Shown here in pieces: positions 1 through 8,217 of a DNA stretch of 17,742 bases. Position numbers and translations under genes: made by a program. This DNA comes from Gemmatimonadota bacterium (GTDB lineage Bacteria > 4572-55 > J002): contig RFFQ01000155.1 of NCBI GenBank assembly GCA_003697105.1, positions 1 through 17,742 on the forward strand. Reading direction: 5' to 3'. The stretch's first letter is position 1. Each line of letters starts with the position of its first letter. A model generated the notes under the pieces. It made no database searches. It was not told the origin of the DNA and worked only from the letters and a program-made list of their open reading frames with translations.

Positions 1-270
1 AATTTAGAACGAGAAAAGGAGCGGATTGTTCTAGAAAGTAGAAGAAAGTGGACTTTTTTTCAAGTTTTGTCGTGTACTATGATAAATATAATAAGAGTTG
101 AAGCACACCCGAGTAAAACAAAATCTGAATCACAGTCTAATAGATAAGAACTGACCTGCCATCAAATAAACGCCGGAGGGAAAGCGAAGGAATACACATC
201 CTACGAGCAATACCGAAGGGCACTGCTATCAGGCAAATTCAATTATGAAAACTTGCGTTATTTAAAATAA
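1..270 (+). pseudogene. Possible degraded gene remnant (frame 1, interrupted by a stop)
   Basis: Frame 1 is open from the window edge to a TAA at 145-147, then open again to a TAA at 268-270. The second stretch ends in a protein-like peptide (YTSYEQYRRALLSGKF, then NYENLRYLK) that looks more like a real C-terminus than random translation. The first stretch begins with a charged, helix-prone NLEREKERIVLES. No ATG or GTG start with a ribosome binding site is visible for the second part. I do not recognise the family. It could be the decayed 3' end of a gene entering from the left, or chance. A perfect TATAAT at 87-92 lies inside it but has no good -35. Confidence 0.25.
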
Positions 271-423
271 GAAAATTTGATGAATTAGACAACCACTTTC
301 TTGGTTCATCCGAACCCCCCTAAATCCTAACCCCGAAACATTGAACATTGCTATTCCCCCTCAAAGATGCTATTATTCCGGCAATTCATTTTTCAGACAC
401 CCTACAATTACGAAAGTAAAATC
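271..423. other. Intergenic leader upstream of the rRNA methyltransferase
   Basis: This is AT-rich, then C-rich, sequence with no convincing promoter, terminator or small gene. The methyltransferase frame is open back to an ATG at 367, but the extra 19 residues do not resemble the family's N-terminus, so I treat 367-423 as untranslated. Confidence 0.4.
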
Positions 424-1653
424 ATGCTCAACCGCAACGATACTCTCGAACTCACCATTGAGAAATTGACATACACGGGTGACGGTCTTGCCCGTCATGA
501 CAACCAAGTGATTTTTGTACCGCAGACGGCTCCCGGAGATCGAGTCGAAGTTGAAATTACCGAATTAAAAAAGCGGTTTGCCCGGGCACAACTCCGGCGT
601 ATCATCAAACCATCTCCGTATCGTATTGAGCCACCATGTGATGCCTTCCAACGGGGTTGTGGAGGTTGTCAGTGGCTTTATTTGGATTATGACGCGCAGT
701 TACAAATCAAACATGCCATCGTTCAGGAAGCCCTTATCCAGCACCACTTGACGAACGTGCCGGTGAAACCAATTTTGGGTATGGATGATCCGTTTCATTA
801 TCGCAACAAAGGCACGGTGATGGTACACGCTACATCCGAAGAAATAACAGTCGGTTTTTACGAACATCGCTCGAATACCATTGTTGATGTATTTGGAAGC
901 GGTACCGGAGAATGTCCGGTACAAGCCACTGCCAACAACACGATGCTACAGGAGATTGGCCGGCGGCTTCGTACCGAGCATCGGATTATCTCCCCGCCCC
1001 AGCGGCTGGCATTTCGAGCGGGTACGGATGGTAAAATTAGCGCCAATCTCCCTCCGCAATGGAAAAATAAGATACAAACTACCAAACATGCTCGTTTTGA
1101 ATTCCGCGGTTACCAATTTCGGGTATTTGGCGCCTCTTTTTTTCAGATTAATACCAACCAGACCGAAAAATTGTTACAGGTGATTGATGGCTACCTCTCC
1201 CATCACCCCATTCGGCAACTGGTCGATCTCTTCTGTGGTGTAGGGCTATTTGCCATCTGTTTTGCCGGACACGCTGAGCAGGTATGGGGCATCGAATCCA
1301 GCAGAGCGGCAATTAAAGATGCTCAAAAAAATCAACATCTGAATCAGACCTCAAATATTAACTGGATTTTAGGACGAGCGGAACGCGAACTCTTCAATCT
1401 ATGGCAAAAAGAGCCGGCTTTGGATACCCTGATTCTTGATCCACCGCGTGAGGGGTGTGACAAGCGACTTATTGGAGACATTACGCAATCTAACCTCCAA
1501 CGGGTGGTGTACGTCTCCTGCGATCCAATGACGCTTATTCGAGACTTAAAACGCCTGCAAACCGGAGGCTTCCAGATTGTGGAACTTCAACCAATTGACA
1601 TGTTTCCGCATACTTACCACATCGAATGTGTGGCGTATCTGGAGCGCGACTAA
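424..1653 (+). CDS. rlmD: 23S rRNA (uracil-C5)-methyltransferase, RlmD/RumA type
   Basis: This enzyme makes 5-methyluridine in 23S rRNA using S-adenosylmethionine. From Met at 424 it is 409 aa. Residues about 5-62 form a TRAM RNA-binding domain. Cys72, Cys79, Cys82 and Cys164 (ECPV) match the four ligands of the RumA [4Fe-4S] cluster. DLFCGVGLF (268-276) is the SAM-binding motif I. LDPPREG (338-344) and YVSCDP (363-368) follow, with Cys366 the catalytic nucleophile. HIEC near the C-terminus supplies Glu401, the general base. The first cysteine pair is spaced CX6C rather than E. coli's CX5C. An upstream ATG at 367 is in frame, but family alignment starts at MLNRNDTLEL, with a weak GAAAG 5' of the 424 ATG. 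The stop overlaps the next gene's start (TAATG), so the two are probably translationally coupled. RlmD, RlmC and dual RlmCD cannot be told apart here. Confidence 0.9.
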   Translation: MLNRNDTLELTIEKLTYTGDGLARHDNQVIFVPQTAPGDRVEVEITELKKRFARAQLRRIIKPSPYRIEPPCDAFQRGCGGCQWLYLDYDAQLQIKHAIVQEALIQHHLTNVPVKPILGMDDPFHYRNKGTVMVHATSEEITVGFYEHRSNTIVDVFGSGTGECPVQATANNTMLQEIGRRLRTEHRIISPPQRLAFRAGTDGKISANLPPQWKNKIQTTKHARFEFRGYQFRVFGASFFQINTNQTEKLLQVIDGYLSHHPIRQLVDLFCGVGLFAICFAGHAEQVWGIESSRAAIKDAQKNQHLNQTSNINWILGRAERELFNLWQKEPALDTLILDPPREGCDKRLIGDITQSNLQRVVYVSCDPMTLIRDLKRLQTGGFQIVELQPIDMFPHTYHIECVAYLERD

Positions 1654-2531
1654 TGCCCCGTGAATACTTTTACCGGATCGATGCAGAAGGGCGCTTATTT
1701 CACGATCAATCTCGCCTGACAGACCCCCAATTCCTAGATTTCTTTTTCCGGCGTTTACAACCAAACCTTACAGATAACTACCCGGATTATCCATTTATCT
1801 CTCTGTGCGGGCAAGAGCGTAATTTCGTGCAGTGCGAGGATACACCCATCGTATATCACACGTTAACACCAACGGGTTATCTGCGGTATGCTCAAAGTTT
1901 GCAAACCCCATTTCAACCGGAACAACTCTGTTTTTCGCTCCAAACGGATCAACTCTACCATCCTGCACCGGTGGGAGGCGTCGGGCGCTTAGCGGCAAAC
2001 CTGACCCACCAGTTAAGCCCCCATCTCCAACCGTGGGGACCCTTTTACAGCTATACCGGTGGGACCCAGATTCATGTGATCCCACCGCGTGAATTACCCA
2101 ATCATCAGCAGATTTTACGACCGCGACCCGATAATGGCTGTTTTGCTTGCGGAGGCGCCAATCCCTCGCAACTTCGGCTCTCCTTTTTGCTGGATACACA
2201 AGCGCAAACGGCTCAAACGTGGCTCGTACCGGATGAACGCTTGCAAGGCGCACCCGGCTGGATGCATGGTGGTATGATCTCGCTCCTGCTGGATGAAATC
2301 ATGGCAAAAGTGCTTTCCGGGATAGGCATTCATGCCGTCACCGGTCGTTTGGAAGTTAAATTTCGGAAACCGGTACTACTCGGTAAATCGATTGAAGTTT
2401 GCGGGCAACTCGTAGAAACTATCGGACGAAAATATGCCCTCCGGGGCGATATATACCAATGGGAGGACAGCCAACGGGGTACACCTCTGGCAGAAGGGCA
2501 TGGTTTGTTTGTGTGGATGGGGTACAAATGA
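1653..2531 (+). CDS. DUF4505 (UPF0598) domain fused to PaaI-like hotdog thioesterase
   Basis: This 292-aa protein has two domains. Residues 1-~145 match DUF4505/UPF0598, the family of human C8orf82. The landmarks are REYFYRID, DPQFLDFFFRRLQPN, PFISLCGQERNF, CEDTPIVY and LYHPAPVGGVG. The function of that family is unknown. Residues ~160-290 are a PaaI/THEM4-type hotdog acyl-CoA thioesterase: a CFACG motif (Cys163, Cys166), then GAPGWMHGGMISLLLDE (199-215) with the HGG loop and acidic helix, then LEVKFRKPV. The hotdog half probably hydrolyses an acyl-CoA; the substrate is unknown. The start at 1653 overlaps the methyltransferase TAA, and DUF4505 members begin near PREYFY. An in-frame ATG at 1626 would add only nine residues from inside the upstream gene. 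No terminator is visible downstream. The domain calls are firm; the biological role is not. Confidence 0.85.
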   Translation: MPREYFYRIDAEGRLFHDQSRLTDPQFLDFFFRRLQPNLTDNYPDYPFISLCGQERNFVQCEDTPIVYHTLTPTGYLRYAQSLQTPFQPEQLCFSLQTDQLYHPAPVGGVGRLAANLTHQLSPHLQPWGPFYSYTGGTQIHVIPPRELPNHQQILRPRPDNGCFACGGANPSQLRLSFLLDTQAQTAQTWLVPDERLQGAPGWMHGGMISLLLDEIMAKVLSGIGIHAVTGRLEVKFRKPVLLGKSIEVCGQLVETIGRKYALRGDIYQWEDSQRGTPLAEGHGLFVWMGYK

Positions 2532-2609
2532 AAAATGGGGGAGGTAATTGCGGCGATACGGTGAAGTGCATTTTAAGGTATTTCATTTTCTGTTTGTGTA
2601 ATTTGACGC

Positions 2610-2638
2610 TTGACAGTCCCACAGGATTGGCGTTAGAT
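2610..2638 (+). promoter_or_regulatory. Sigma-70-type promoter for the single-domain response regulator
   Basis: TTGACA at 2610-2615 is a perfect -35. It is followed by a 17-bp spacer and TTAGAT at 2633-2638 (four of six bases of TATAAT). Transcription would start near 2645, giving an untranslated leader of about 108 nt before the ATG at 2754. Confidence 0.65.
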
Positions 2639-2660
2639 TTGACCCGATAAATGGAACTGT

Positions 2661-2716
2661 CCAATAACCCCATTCTTACCGGTTTTTTGCCTTCATAAAT
2701 GGCTCGAATGGGTTGG
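2661..2716 (+). other. Possible hairpin in the response-regulator leader
   Basis: CCCATTC (2669-2675) can pair with GAATGGG (2706-2712), and CCAA (2661-2664) with TTGG (2713-2716) across a four-base bulge. It sits in the leader between the promoter and the receiver gene. The loop is long (30 nt), so this is only a candidate structure. It matches no riboswitch I know. Confidence 0.2.
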
Positions 2717-2753
2717 CACAACATCCCTACCATACCCAGCGAGAGATCACCTG

Positions 2754-3146
2754 ATGAAAGTTCTAGTTGTAGATGACGACACCGTCATCCGTAAAATGTT
2801 GAAAGTGCCGCTGGAGGCACGCTCTTATGACGTCACCCTCTGTAAAGATGGGCGGGAGGCACTAGAAGCGGTCAAAAACAATGACTTTGGGATCATTATC
2901 AGTGATATTATGATGCCTGACATGAATGGTTATGAATTGTGCAAGCAAATCCGGGCACTACCCCACGGAGATATGCCTGTGATTATTATGATGACCGCCA
3001 ATAACGCTCCTAACGTACTCCACGAGGTGACCGCGGTGGGAGCAGATGATTTTATCGCCAAACCCATTCGAGTAAAATTGCTCAACGTTCGCCTGAATGT
3101 GGCAGAACACATGTATAATTACCGCCTAGGCAAACCTTTTGAATGA
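2754..3146 (+). CDS. Single-domain response regulator (CheY-like receiver)
   Basis: This 130-aa protein is a receiver domain with no output domain. Visible residues are the acidic cluster Asp7-Asp9, phospho-acceptor Asp51 (IIISDIMMPDMNG), the Thr81-Ala82 switch and Lys103-Pro104. All signalling residues are therefore present, and it should be phosphorylated by a histidine kinase or phosphotransfer protein. It would act through protein-protein contact, because only about 15 residues follow the receiver fold. No kinase is encoded nearby, so its partner is elsewhere. It has its own promoter (2610-2638) and a GAGAG ribosome binding site at 2741-2745. It is likely a stand-alone unit, not part of the typA operon. 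Confidence 0.9.
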   Translation: MKVLVVDDDTVIRKMLKVPLEARSYDVTLCKDGREALEAVKNNDFGIIISDIMMPDMNGYELCKQIRALPHGDMPVIIMMTANNAPNVLHEVTAVGADDFIAKPIRVKLLNVRLNVAEHMYNYRLGKPFE

Positions 3147-3154
3147 CCTCACCT

Positions 3155-3203
3155 GACTCCCTACTTTTGTTGCGCCCACCAACAGTGTAAAGAGAGGGGA
3201 GTC
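3155..3203 (+). other. Nested hairpin between response regulator and typA
   Basis: GACTCCC (3155-3161) pairs with GGGAGTC (3197-3203), and inside it TGTTG (3168-3172) pairs with CAACA (3180-3184) around a 7-nt loop. There is no T-run after it, so it is not a canonical intrinsic terminator. It could be a weak or factor-assisted terminator of the receiver gene, or part of the typA leader. Confidence 0.3.
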
Positions 3204-3262
3204 TCTGCTTTCCGCCATACACCCTTTTAACGAATCCCTATTTAAAAATCTAAGGAACAGAT

Positions 3263-5089
3263 ATGCGAAAAACGAATTTTAGAAATATTGCCATTATTGC
3301 CCACGTAGATCATGGCAAAACAACCCTTGTGGATGGTATGCTCAAGCAGAGTGGTACCTTCCGTGAAAATCAACAAGTCGAAGAACGCGTGATGGACTCC
3401 ATGGATTTGGAGCGGGAACGCGGTATTACCATCATGGCAAAAAATACCGCAGTTTGGTACAAAAACATCAAAATTAACATCGTTGACACCCCGGGTCACG
3501 CTGATTTTGGTGGCGAAGTTGAGCGCAGTTTAAATCTGGTAGATGGGGCAATTCTGCTGGTGGATGCCAGTGAAGGACCGTTGCCCCAAACCCGCTTTGT
3601 CGTGAAAAAAGCACTCGCAAAGGGGTTACCGATGGTGCTGGTGATCAACAAGATCGACCGTCAGGATGCCCGCATTGATGACGTTATCAACGAGGTTTAT
3701 GATCTGTTTATTGATTTGGATGCCACCGAGGAACAAATCGAATTCCCGATATTATACACCAATGCCCGTGACGGAATCGCCCACACCGATTTAAATGATG
3801 AATCCACAGACCTTCGCCCATTGTTTGAAACTATCCTGGATTACGTCCCGGGTCCCGAGGCAAAAGATTCCGCCAACCCTCAATTTTTAGTCACCAGCCT
3901 TGATTATGACAATTATGTGGGGCAAATTGCCATCGGGCGACTCAGTAGTGGCGTGCTCAAAATGAATCAAGAATACACCCTTTGTGGCGAAGCGGAAAAT
4001 CGGACGGTCAAATTCTCGGCGTTGTATTCGTTCGATGGACTTGGGCGGAAATCTGTCGCTCAAGTGGAAGCAGGCGATATTATCGCAGTTGCCGGAGTTG
4101 AAAATGTCCGCATCGGGGATACCATTTCCTCAATCGAGGCGCCCCAAGCCTTGCCCCGAATTTCTGTCGATGAGCCAACCGTCTCTATGATTTTTTATGT
4201 CAACAACAGTCCTTTTGCCGGGAAAGAAGGTAAGTATTTAACATCCCGCCACTTACGGGATCGGTTGGAAAAAGAGATGCTACGCAACGTCGCCTTACAT
4301 GTCAAATTTATGGATCGGGCGGATGCCTTTGAGGTATGTGGACGGGGTGAACTCCAAATGGCAGTGTTGATCGAAACAATGCGCCGGGAAGGCTTCGAGT
4401 TAATGGTATCGAAACCACATGTGATCACGCGTGAAGTCGAGGGTAAAACACTCGAACCGGTGGAACATGTTTTTTTGGATGTCCCCGAAGAGTTCGTGGG
4501 AGTTGTAACCGAACAACTCTCCGTCCGAAAAGGGCGTATGATCAATCTAGCCAATCATGGGCACGGGCGTGTTAATCTGGAATTTATCATTCCTTCGCGG
4601 GGTTTGATCGGCTATCGCAGCCATTTTTTGACGAGTACTAAAGGCGCCGGGGTCATGAACACACTTTTTGAAGGTTACGAGCCGTGGGCGGGTCCCATCC
4701 CCCAACGGACTAGCGGTGCTTTGGTGGCGGATCGCAGTGGTAAAGTCACGGCATACGCCTGTCTGGCAATGGCAGATCGAGGCGAGTTGTTTGTGGAAGT
4801 CGGTACCGAAGTGTATGCCGGCATGATCGTGGGAGAACGCAACCGGAGCGGTGATCTGGATATCAATATCACCCGTGAGAAAAAACTGACCAATATCCGT
4901 GCCGCCTCCGCAGATGCTACAGTGGTTTTGCGCCCGCCCCGTCCCCTTTCACTGGATCAGATGATTGAATTCATTGCCGAAGATGAGGTTGTCGAAATAA
5001 CCCCCCAAAACATCCGCGCCCGCAAAATGGAACTGGATGCGAACAAGCGGGCAAAAGCCGCCCGCGACGCTAAATTTAGTATGCAGTGA
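3263..5089 (+). CDS. typA: Ribosome-associated GTPase TypA/BipA
   Basis: TypA is an EF-G-like translational GTPase that aids 50S assembly and stress adaptation. At 608 aa it has the usual family length. The G domain is at the N-terminus: G1 AHVDHGKTT (13-21), RERGITI (51-57), G3 DTPGH (75-79) and G4 NKID (129-132). Domain II, the EF-G III/V-like domains and the BipA-specific C-terminal domain follow in order ([16 protein letters not shown], then [16 protein letters not shown], ending [15 protein letters not shown]). An AAGGA at 3252-3256 with a 6-nt spacer sets the start. There is no terminator between it and the symporter, only a repeat array, so read-through into 5188 is plausible. Confidence 0.97.
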   Translation: MRKTNFRNIAIIAHVDHGKTTLVDGMLKQSGTFRENQQVEERVMDSMDLERERGITIMAKNTAVWYKNIKINIVDTPGHADFGGEVERSLNLVDGAILLVDASEGPLPQTRFVVKKALAKGLPMVLVINKIDRQDARIDDVINEVYDLFIDLDATEEQIEFPILYTNARDGIAHTDLNDESTDLRPLFETILDYVPGPEAKDSANPQFLVTSLDYDNYVGQIAIGRLSSGVLKMNQEYTLCGEAENRTVKFSALYSFDGLGRKSVAQVEAGDIIAVAGVENVRIGDTISSIEAPQALPRISVDEPTVSMIFYVNNSPFAGKEGKYLTSRHLRDRLEKEMLRNVALHVKFMDRADAFEVCGRGELQMAVLIETMRREGFELMVSKPHVITREVEGKTLEPVEHVFLDVPEEFVGVVTEQLSVRKGRMINLANHGHGRVNLEFIIPSRGLIGYRSHFLTSTKGAGVMNTLFEGYEPWAGPIPQRTSGALVADRSGKVTAYACLAMADRGELFVEVGTEVYAGMIVGERNRSGDLDINITREKKLTNIRAASADATVVLRPPRPLSLDQMIEFIAEDEVVEITPQNIRARKMELDANKRAKAARDAKFSMQ

Positions 5090-5099
5090 GCAGTGTACA

Positions 5100-5178
5100 A
5101 AACTCGTAAAACTCATTAAACTCGTAAAACTCATAAACTCCCAAACTCGTAAAACTCATTAAACTCAAGAAACTCAAG
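5100..5178 (+). repeat. Tandem 8-9 bp minisatellite, nine AAACTC units
   Basis: Nine head-to-tail units each start with AAACTC. Their 2-3 nt tails run GTA, ATT, GTA, AT, CC, GTA, ATT, AAG, AAG; seven units are 9 bp and two are 8 bp. The array fills almost the whole typA-symporter gap. The AAG of the final unit is the first part of the symporter's AAGGAGGG ribosome binding site. Copy number could change by slippage or recombination, altering leader length or structure. Confidence 0.9.
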
Positions 5179-5183
5179 GAGGG
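5176..5183 (+). promoter_or_regulatory. Strong Shine-Dalgarno for the GTG-started symporter
   Basis: AAGGAGGG lies 4 nt before GTG at 5188-5190. This fixes the GTG start. The site is formed partly by the last repeat unit. Confidence 0.75.
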
Positions 5184-5187
5184 TACG

Positions 5188-6555
5188 GTGGAGGTTATTC
5201 AGCAACTTGTCGCCAGTATTGGCAGTTTTGTCTGGGGACCCGTTATGATTGTGTTCTTGGTGGGTACGGGGCTTTTTCTCAGCATTCGATTAAAATTCAT
5301 CCAATTTCGGGGATTTCCACACGCGGTAGGTCTTATTTCGGGGCGTTATGATGATCCAGATGACCACGGAGAAATTACGCACTTTCAGGCACTCAGTGCG
5401 GCCTTATCTGCCACTATTGGAACGGGCAACATTGCCGGAGTCGCAACGGCTATTGCTTTAGGGGGTCCGGGTGCGGTCTTTTGGATGTGGGTTACAGCGT
5501 TGGTGGGGATGGCAACCAAATTCACGTCCTGCTTGTTGAGCAACAAATATCGAGTGGTACATGAAGATGGTTCGGTGAGCGGGGGCCCGATGCATTACTT
5601 GGAGCAAGGTCTGGGTTTAAAATGGTTAGGGATGTTGTTTGCGCTATTCACGGTCATCGCCAGTTTCGGAATTGGCAATATGGTGCAAGCAAATTCTGTA
5701 GCGCAGCCCCTTTACGATATTTTAGGTATCAATAAATGGGTTACCGGTATTGTGATGGCTGTATTGGTGGCTCTCGTTATTTTAGGTGGCATCAAGCGTA
5801 TCGGCACGGTTGCCAGCAAGATCGTTCCCTTTATGTGTGTGGCATACGTGACCGGCGCTTTGACAATCATCCTCAGTAATTTTTCTGAAATTCTACCCGC
5901 ATTGCAACAAATCATTGTGGATGCGTTTCGCCCCACATCCGCTGCGGGTGGATTTGCCGGCGCAACGGTGCTGGAAACCATGCGTTACGGGGTGGCGCGG
6001 GGTGTATTTTCCAACGAATCGGGCTTGGGAAGTGCGCCCATTGCCCACGCCGCCGCTAAAACCAAAGAGCCGGTACGCGAAGGATTAGTCGCTTCAGTCG
6101 GACCATTCATCGATACCATTATTGTGTGTACCATGACAGCCCTCGTGATTGTCATGTCAGGGCTGTGGAATCATGTCGATGAATTGGGCAATCAACTCAC
6201 GGGTGCCACCCTTAGTGCTCAAGCGTTTCAAGCGGGTCTGCCGGGTTTTGGTCAATATATTGTTAGTTTTGGGCTGGTCTTTTTCGCCTTTTCCACCATT
6301 TTAAGTTGGTCATACTATGGGGATCGCTGTGCGGAATACCTTTTGGGAGAGCGCGCCGTGATAGTCTATCGTTGGATTTGGGTCTTGCTCGTGCCGATTG
6401 GAGCAACAATTGAACTGAACTTTATCTGGAATTTATCGGATACCGCCAACGGCTTGATGGCAATACCGAATCTAATCGCGTTGATCGGTCTTTCGGGGGT
6501 TGTCGCCCAAGAGGTGAAAGATTATTTTTCACGCGAACACATCCCCTATCACTAA
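5188..6555 (+). CDS. Sodium:alanine/glycine symporter (AGCS family, TC 2.A.25)
   Basis: This is an inner-membrane transporter that imports alanine or glycine with Na+. The 455-aa hydrophobic protein has about ten or eleven transmembrane segments. Family signatures are the GTGNIAGVA stretch (78-86) followed by LGGPGAVFWMW, GSVSGGPMHYLE, and the RGVFSNESGLGSAPIAHAA motif near residue 275. The length is typical of AlsT/YaaJ-type carriers. Translation starts at GTG behind a strong ribosome binding site. It is preceded by the AAACTC repeat array and closed by a rho-independent terminator. Substrate choice between alanine and glycine cannot be read from sequence alone. Confidence 0.95.
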   Translation: MEVIQQLVASIGSFVWGPVMIVFLVGTGLFLSIRLKFIQFRGFPHAVGLISGRYDDPDDHGEITHFQALSAALSATIGTGNIAGVATAIALGGPGAVFWMWVTALVGMATKFTSCLLSNKYRVVHEDGSVSGGPMHYLEQGLGLKWLGMLFALFTVIASFGIGNMVQANSVAQPLYDILGINKWVTGIVMAVLVALVILGGIKRIGTVASKIVPFMCVAYVTGALTIILSNFSEILPALQQIIVDAFRPTSAAGGFAGATVLETMRYGVARGVFSNESGLGSAPIAHAAAKTKEPVREGLVASVGPFIDTIIVCTMTALVIVMSGLWNHVDELGNQLTGATLSAQAFQAGLPGFGQYIVSFGLVFFAFSTILSWSYYGDRCAEYLLGERAVIVYRWIWVLLVPIGATIELNFIWNLSDTANGLMAIPNLIALIGLSGVVAQEVKDYFSREHIPYH

Positions 6556-6578
6556 TATCAGGTCTTATAGGTCACCAT

Positions 6579-6620
6579 GAAACCGCAATCGCTTATGATC
6601 GAATTGCGGTTTTCTTTTTG
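6579..6620 (+). terminator. Rho-independent terminator after the AGCS symporter
   Basis: AAACCGCAAT (6580-6589) pairs perfectly with ATTGCGGTTT (6603-6612) around a 13-nt loop. A T-rich tail (TCTTTTT) follows. Confidence 0.85.
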
Positions 6621-6668
6621 CTGTGAAACCTTTATCCTCATCATTTGATGGTTTTTCTGACAAATATC

Positions 6669-6697
6669 TTGACTTTTGGGGTCAGTTGTATCATAGT
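6669..6697 (+). promoter_or_regulatory. Promoter for the NtrC-family regulator at 6753
   Basis: TTGACT (6669-6674), a 17-bp spacer and CATAGT (6692-6697) make a fair sigma-70 promoter about 50 nt upstream of the start codon. TTAGGAG at 6737-6743 is the ribosome binding site. Confidence 0.5.
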
Positions 6698-6752
6698 TAA
6701 AAAATTGCAAGCCCGTAGTTATTAATCTTACACACCTTAGGAGCAAAAACGA

Positions 6753-8132
6753 ATGTCTAAAATGAATATTCTTTTAGTGGATGATGAAGATATTGTCCGG
6801 AATAGCTTAAGTATCCTGCTCTCTCGGATGAATTGTAATGTGATTGCGGCAAAAAATGCTGAGGAAGCGCTGACGGAATACCAGCAATACGAATTTGATC
6901 TGGTATTAACGGATTTCAAAATGCCGGAAATTGATGGTCTGGAGTTGTTGAAGAAAATTCGGGGAATCGATGATCAAGCGATTGTGGTCATGATGACGGC
7001 ATACGGTAGTATTGAAAACGCCGTCGCCGCGATGCGTGCCGGCGCATTTGATTATCTGACCAAGCCATGCTCTGTCGGGCTAATGGAAGTAACGCTGGAC
7101 AAAGTTCGCCGCTACAAAGATATGCGCGATCAAAACAAACACTATTTACAGCAACTTACCGAACAATTTGGTTTCGGTAATATCATTGGTAAAAGCCGCA
7201 AAATGCAGGAAATTTATGGCTTGATTCAGACGGTTGCGGATACCAACTCTACAATTTTAATTACCGGAGAAAGTGGCACAGGTAAAGAGCTAATTGCCAA
7301 CGCGATCCATTACAACAGCCACCGAAAAAATAAGCCGTTCATTAAGTTACACTGTGCGGCACTTTCGGAAGGGGTGCTGGAAAGTGAGCTTTTCGGGCAC
7401 GAAAAGGGGTCATTTACCGGCGCAATTCGGGATCGCAAAGGACGGTTTGAACTGGCAGATAAAGGCACGTTGTTTTTAGATGAGGTGGCGTCAATCCCGA
7501 TGGCAACGCAAGTTAAGTTGTTACGCGTACTTCAGGAAGGTGAATTTGAGCGTGTCGGGGGGATTGATACCAAAAAAGTGGACGTCCGGCTCATCGGTGC
7601 AACACACCGCGACCTTGCGGAAATGGTAGCCGAAGGCACTTTCCGAGAAGATTTGTACTACCGGCTTCATGTGATCGAAATCAAACTACCCCCCTTGAAA
7701 GAGCGTCAAGAGGACATCAGCATGCTCATCGAGCATTTTCTGGATCACTATTGTGAACAAAATAATAAAGAAAGAAAAGTGTTTTCCGATGCCGCAATGA
7801 GCCTGTTGATTGATTATGAGTGGCCCGGCAACGTACGCCAATTGGAAAACGTGATCGAGCGCTCTGTCGTCCTCTCCCGAGATACCCGTACCATCACCAC
7901 GGAATTTTTACCGGAAGAATTGAAACGGGTACAATCGAAAAATGAGATTTTTCGGGAAGACCGCACCCTCAAAGAGATGGTAGACCGCTATGAAAAAGAG
8001 ATCATCCTCAATGTCCTGAATGAGCGCCATTGGAACCGCTCCGATGCCGCCCGGGTGATGGGTTTAAACCGGACAACCCTCTATGAGAAAATGCGCAAAT
8101 ACGGGATACAAATACCCGATCAAGCTCGCTAA
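6753..8132 (+). CDS. NtrC-family sigma-54-dependent response regulator
   Basis: This 459-aa transcription activator has the standard three-part layout. The receiver (about 5-120) has Asp10-Asp11, phospho-site Asp54, Thr82 and Lys104. The AAA+ domain (about 143-385) has Walker A GESGTGKE (172-179), sigma-54 contact loop GSFTGA (219-224, a conservative variant of GAFTGA) and Walker B FLDE (241-244). FREDLYYRLHV and WPGNVRQLENV follow. The C-terminal Fis-type helix-turn-helix is WNRSDAARVMGLNRTTLYEKMRKYG. It should hydrolyse ATP to open sigma-54 promoters when phosphorylated. No kinase and no -24/-12 promoter are visible nearby, so its partner and targets are elsewhere. Met4 is an alternative start; the TTAGGAG spacing favours Met1. 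Confidence 0.95.
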   Translation: MSKMNILLVDDEDIVRNSLSILLSRMNCNVIAAKNAEEALTEYQQYEFDLVLTDFKMPEIDGLELLKKIRGIDDQAIVVMMTAYGSIENAVAAMRAGAFDYLTKPCSVGLMEVTLDKVRRYKDMRDQNKHYLQQLTEQFGFGNIIGKSRKMQEIYGLIQTVADTNSTILITGESGTGKELIANAIHYNSHRKNKPFIKLHCAALSEGVLESELFGHEKGSFTGAIRDRKGRFELADKGTLFLDEVASIPMATQVKLLRVLQEGEFERVGGIDTKKVDVRLIGATHRDLAEMVAEGTFREDLYYRLHVIEIKLPPLKERQEDISMLIEHFLDHYCEQNNKERKVFSDAAMSLLIDYEWPGNVRQLENVIERSVVLSRDTRTITTEFLPEELKRVQSKNEIFREDRTLKEMVDRYEKEIILNVLNERHWNRSDAARVMGLNRTTLYEKMRKYGIQIPDQAR

Positions 8133-8168
8133 CAAAAATCAGACGGTCATCATGTCCCAAACTAAACC

Positions 8169-8209
8169 GGACGACCCCGATCATCCACGCAGCGTCACAA
8201 GGGTCGTCC
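8169..8209. terminator. Hairpin between convergent genes, possible bidirectional terminator
   Basis: GGACGACCC (8169-8177) pairs perfectly with GGGTCGTCC (8201-8209) around a 23-nt loop, placed between the convergent NtrC regulator and the HMA protein. Neither side has a T-tract, so it may be a weak terminator or an mRNA 3'-end stabiliser. Confidence 0.4.
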
Positions 8210-8217
8210 CCAAATGG

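Noticed and set aside
367-423. Longer N-terminus for the rRNA methyltransferase from the ATG at 367
   Set aside because: The extra residues do not match the TRAM start of the family and the ATG at 424 aligns with the usual N-terminus.
1626-1652. Upstream ATG for the DUF4505-hotdog protein
   Set aside because: It lies within the methyltransferase gene; the TAATG overlap at 1653 and the family's PREYFY start fit better.
2706-2730. GGTTGGCAC as a sigma-54 (-24/-12) promoter for the receiver gene
   Set aside because: The GGCAC half is present but no TTGC-type -12 element follows at the required spacing; the sigma-70 boxes at 2610-2638 are far better.
3984-4554. Overlapping frames on both strands inside typA
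   Set aside because: Shadows of the typA reading frame with no independent signals.
4949-5134. Minus-strand frame rich in SFTSL repeats at the end of typA
   Set aside because: It is the reverse reading of the AAACTC repeat array, not a gene.
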